7,129 nucleotides of DNA, taken from contig CAUJKG010000369.1 of NCBI GenBank assembly GCA_963205465.1, positions 1 to 7,129 of the forward strand. The letters run 5' to 3'. The notes under the pieces are model-generated. The model was not told where the DNA came from. It ran no database searches and saw only the letters and a list, made by a program, of their open reading frames with translations. A program made the translations under genes and the position numbers. Of this stretch, positions 4,958 through 7,129 are shown one piece after another (the first letter of the stretch is position 1; each line of letters begins with the position of its first letter). This stretch comes from Pseudomonadota bacterium (GTDB lineage Bacteria > Pseudomonadota > Alphaproteobacteria > Rhizobiales > Xanthobacteraceae).

Positions 4958-7129
4958 AACCGGGACGCCGGCGGCGGCAGCGAAGGCCCGGAGCTTCTCG
5001 CGTCCGGAAGCCCCCGCTTGCAGAAGCGGCAGCACCGCTTTCTCCGCTTCCGCAGCGTCTAGCGCAAGCACCATAGCCTTCACCGGACCGATCATCGCCG
5101 GAGAGAGCGACAGCGAGCGAAAGCCGAGCGCGATCAGCGTCATGGCTTCGAGCGGCCTCGCGGCGAGCTCGCCGCAAAGCGTAAAGGGCTTGCCGTGCTT
5201 CCTGCAGGTATCCGCAAACAGTTTCAGCACGCGCAGGCTCGGCGGCGATAGCGGATCGAAGCGGTTCGCAACCTGCGCGTTGCCGCGATCGGCCGCGAAC
5301 AGAAACTGCACGAGATCGTTCGAGCCCACGGACAGAAAATCCACACGCTCCAGAAGATCGTCGAGCGCAAACAACAGCGACGGCACTTCCAGCATCGCGC
5401 CGACCCTGACCTGATTGGGCAGCCGGTGCCCATGCTGACGGAGATAAGTCAGCTCACGCTCGACCAGCGCCCGGGCATTGTCGAATTCCGACACCACCGC
5501 CACCATCGGAAACATGATGCGCAATTCACGGCCGGCCGCTGCGCGGAGCAGCGCCCGCACTTGCGCGCGCAGCAACCCGGGGCGATCCAGCGAGAGCCGG
5601 ATCGCACGCCAGCCGAGCGCGGGATTCTCTTCTTCGACCGAACGCAGATAAGGCAGCACCTTGTCGCCGCCGATATCGAGCGTGCGGAAGGTAACGGGCT
5701 TCTCCTTCGCGGCATCCAGCACCGAACGATAAAGCTGATATTGCTCGCTGGTGCGCGGCAGTGCGGCCGCGATCATGAACTGCAATTCCGTGCGAAACAG
5801 CCCGATGCCGTCGGCGCCCGCTTCCGCGAGATGCGGCAGATCGACGAGCAGGCCGGCATTCATCATCAGATCGATCTTGATACCGTCTTTCGTGACCGCT
5901 TCACGGTCGCGCAAGGCCGTGTATTGCGCCTGCCTGCGCGCGCGCAGTTTCACTTTCTGGACGTAAGCGCGTTCGAGATCCGGCGGCGGACGAAGTTGCA
6001 CTTCCCCGGTTTCGCCGTCGACGATGATGGCGTCACCCGGATCGGCAAGGCCGGTGGCGTTCGCAATCTGGCCGACCGTCGCGACACCGAGCGCCTTGGC
6101 CACGATCGCGACATGGCTCGTCGGCGCCCCCTCTTCGAGCACGATGCCGCGCAGCCGCGAACGATCGTAATCGAGCAGCGCCGCCGGGCTCATGTTGCGC
6201 GCAACCAGAATGGCGTTGTCCGGCAAGTTGTTCGTGCGCGCTTCCGGATCGGCGCCGGTAAGCTCGCGCATCAAGCGGTTCGCGAGATCGTCGAGATCGT
6301 GCAGCCGCTCGCGAATGTAAGGATCGGTCTGACGCAGCATGCGCGCGCGCGTATCGGATTGCACGCGCTCGACCGCGGCTTCCGCGGTGATCCCGGTCTG
6401 CACCGCTTCCTGGAGTTTTTTCATCCAGCCGCGGTCCTGCGCGAACATGCGATAGGCTTCCAAGACGTCGCGATGCTCGCCCGCACGCGCCATGCCTTCG
6501 TCTTCCAGCATGACGTCGATCGAGGAGCGTAACGTCTCAACTGCGGAATCGAGCCGCACGAGTTCGGCCTTCATGTCGTCGGCGATCACGTTCTGCACGT
6601 GAATGCGCGGCTCGTGCAGCACCACGCGTCCCAAGCCGATGCCTTCGGCGAGCGCGAGCCCGTTCAGATGCAGCGCGCGGCGTGCCGCCGGCTCATGACC
6701 GGGGGTCGCGAGCGCGGTGAGTTCGCCGGAAGCGATCATTTCCGCGACCACCATCGCGGTCGTCTGCAGTGCCTCGACCTCTTCTTCCGAATAGGTGCGC
6801 CGCGCGCGGTTCTGCACCACCAGCACGCCGAGCGTATTGCCCGCGCGCAGGATCGGCACACCGAGGAAGGAGTTGTAAATCTCTTCGCCGGTCTCCGGCT
6901 TGTAGGAATAAGACGGGTGGTTCTGCGCGTTCGGCAGGTTCAGCGCTTCGGCTTCCTTGGCGACGAGGCCGACCAGACCTTCACCGGAATTCAAGACCGT
7001 GTGGTGGACGGCTTCGGGGTTCAACCCCTCGGTCGCGTACAGCTCCAGCGTGCCGTCTACGCGCAAAACGTAAACGGAGCAGACTTCCGCCACCATGTTG
7101 GCGGCGATCAGCACCACGATCTTGTCGAG
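4955..7129 (-). CDS. ptsP: Phosphoenolpyruvate-protein phosphotransferase PtsP (EI-Ntr), 5' end outside window
   Basis: PtsP takes phosphate from phosphoenolpyruvate and passes it to the HPr-like protein NPr, starting the nitrogen PTS, a cytoplasmic regulatory relay. Numbered from the first full codon at 7129, 724 residues are visible. LDKIVVLIAANM opens inside the N-terminal GAF domain (about 1-140), which in this family binds small effectors such as glutamine. The enzyme I part then has the helical NPr-binding region (about 155-290) and the swivel domain with GAPTSHVAIVA, whose His339 is the phosphorylated residue. The PEP-binding barrel carries GLFRTE (Arg446), RTLDIGGDK (Arg482), MLEVPS, GSNDLVQF and the catalytic Cys652 in TLCGELAA. 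Relatives are about 755 residues, so roughly 30 are missing at the window edge. A GTG at 7117 could pass for a start but lies within the GAF domain. The stop is TAG. The gene leads directly into prfA. Confidence 0.96.
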   Translation of the reverse strand, partial: LDKIVVLIAANMVAEVCSVYVLRVDGTLELYATEGLNPEAVHHTVLNSGEGLVGLVAKEAEALNLPNAQNHPSYSYKPETGEEIYNSFLGVPILRAGNTLGVLVVQNRARRTYSEEEVEALQTTAMVVAEMIASGELTALATPGHEPAARRALHLNGLALAEGIGLGRVVLHEPRIHVQNVIADDMKAELVRLDSAVETLRSSIDVMLEDEGMARAGEHRDVLEAYRMFAQDRGWMKKLQEAVQTGITAEAAVERVQSDTRARMLRQTDPYIRERLHDLDDLANRLMRELTGADPEARTNNLPDNAILVARNMSPAALLDYDRSRLRGIVLEEGAPTSHVAIVAKALGVATVGQIANATGLADPGDAIIVDGETGEVQLRPPPDLERAYVQKVKLRARRQAQYTALRDREAVTKDGIKIDLMMNAGLLVDLPHLAEAGADGIGLFRTELQFMIAAALPRTSEQYQLYRSVLDAAKEKPVTFRTLDIGGDKVLPYLRSVEEENPALGWRAIRLSLDRPGLLRAQVRALLRAAAGRELRIMFPMVAVVSEFDNARALVERELTYLRQHGHRLPNQVRVGAMLEVPSLLFALDDLLERVDFLSVGSNDLVQFLFAADRGNAQVANRFDPLSPPSLRVLKLFADTCRKHGKPFTLCGELAARPLEAMTLIALGFRSLSLSPAMIGPVKAMVLALDAAEAEKAVLPLLQAGASGREKLRAFAAAAGVPV

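Noticed and set aside
3911..5062. A 383-codon plus-strand open frame
   Set aside because: It lies antisense to prfA and the end of ptsP, both certain genes, and its product resembles nothing I know. It is explained by the codon bias of the opposite strand.
5426..6532. A 368-codon plus-strand open frame
   Set aside because: It is antisense to the PEP-binding and swivel region of ptsP, with no ribosome binding site I can recognise and no domain.

Overview
The window is high-GC DNA (roughly 60% or a little more by eye) with a gene set and order that point to an alphaproteobacterium, most likely of the Hyphomicrobiales/Rhizobiales (Bradyrhizobium/Xanthobacter-like). The strongest evidence is the DUF4167 protein, a family I know only from Alphaproteobacteria, sitting beside ptsP, prfA, prmC and clpB. 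Nearly all of the sequence is housekeeping DNA. I see no mobile element, CRISPR array, tRNA, rRNA, phage gene or defence-like cassette, and no evidence for a wholly new system.

Layout, right to left, because most genes lie on the minus strand: ptsP (7129-4955, 5' end outside the window), prfA (4945-3866) and prmC (3869-2991) form a tight operon. A 365-bp stretch (2990-2626) without a convincing gene follows. Next come the DUF4167 gene (2625-1960) and, after an oppositely oriented MOSC-domain gene (1182-1949, plus strand), clpB (1018-1, 3' end outside the window). The MOSC gene converges with the DUF4167 gene, with only 10 bp between their stop codons, and diverges from clpB across a 163-bp shared leader.

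How the genes work together: PtsP is the enzyme I of the nitrogen phosphotransferase system, with an N-terminal GAF sensor domain. PrfA is release factor 1. PrmC methylates the glutamine of the GGQ loop in release factors, so prfA and prmC encode a modifying enzyme and its substrate. The DUF4167 protein has one compact conserved region followed by a long low-complexity tail; its function is unknown. ClpB is the protein-disaggregating AAA+ chaperone. The MOSC protein is probably a molybdenum-cofactor or sulfur-transfer protein that merely lodges between the others.

The most interesting details are in the junctions. ptsP ends in UAG, the stop codon that only RF1 reads, and the RF1 gene starts 9 nt later in the same frame, with its Shine-Dalgarno sequence built on that stop codon. 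The prmC start codon lies just behind a hairpin inside the end of prfA, which suggests translational coupling. A terminator-like hairpin precedes clpB and would shield it from transcription coming from the DUF4167 side.
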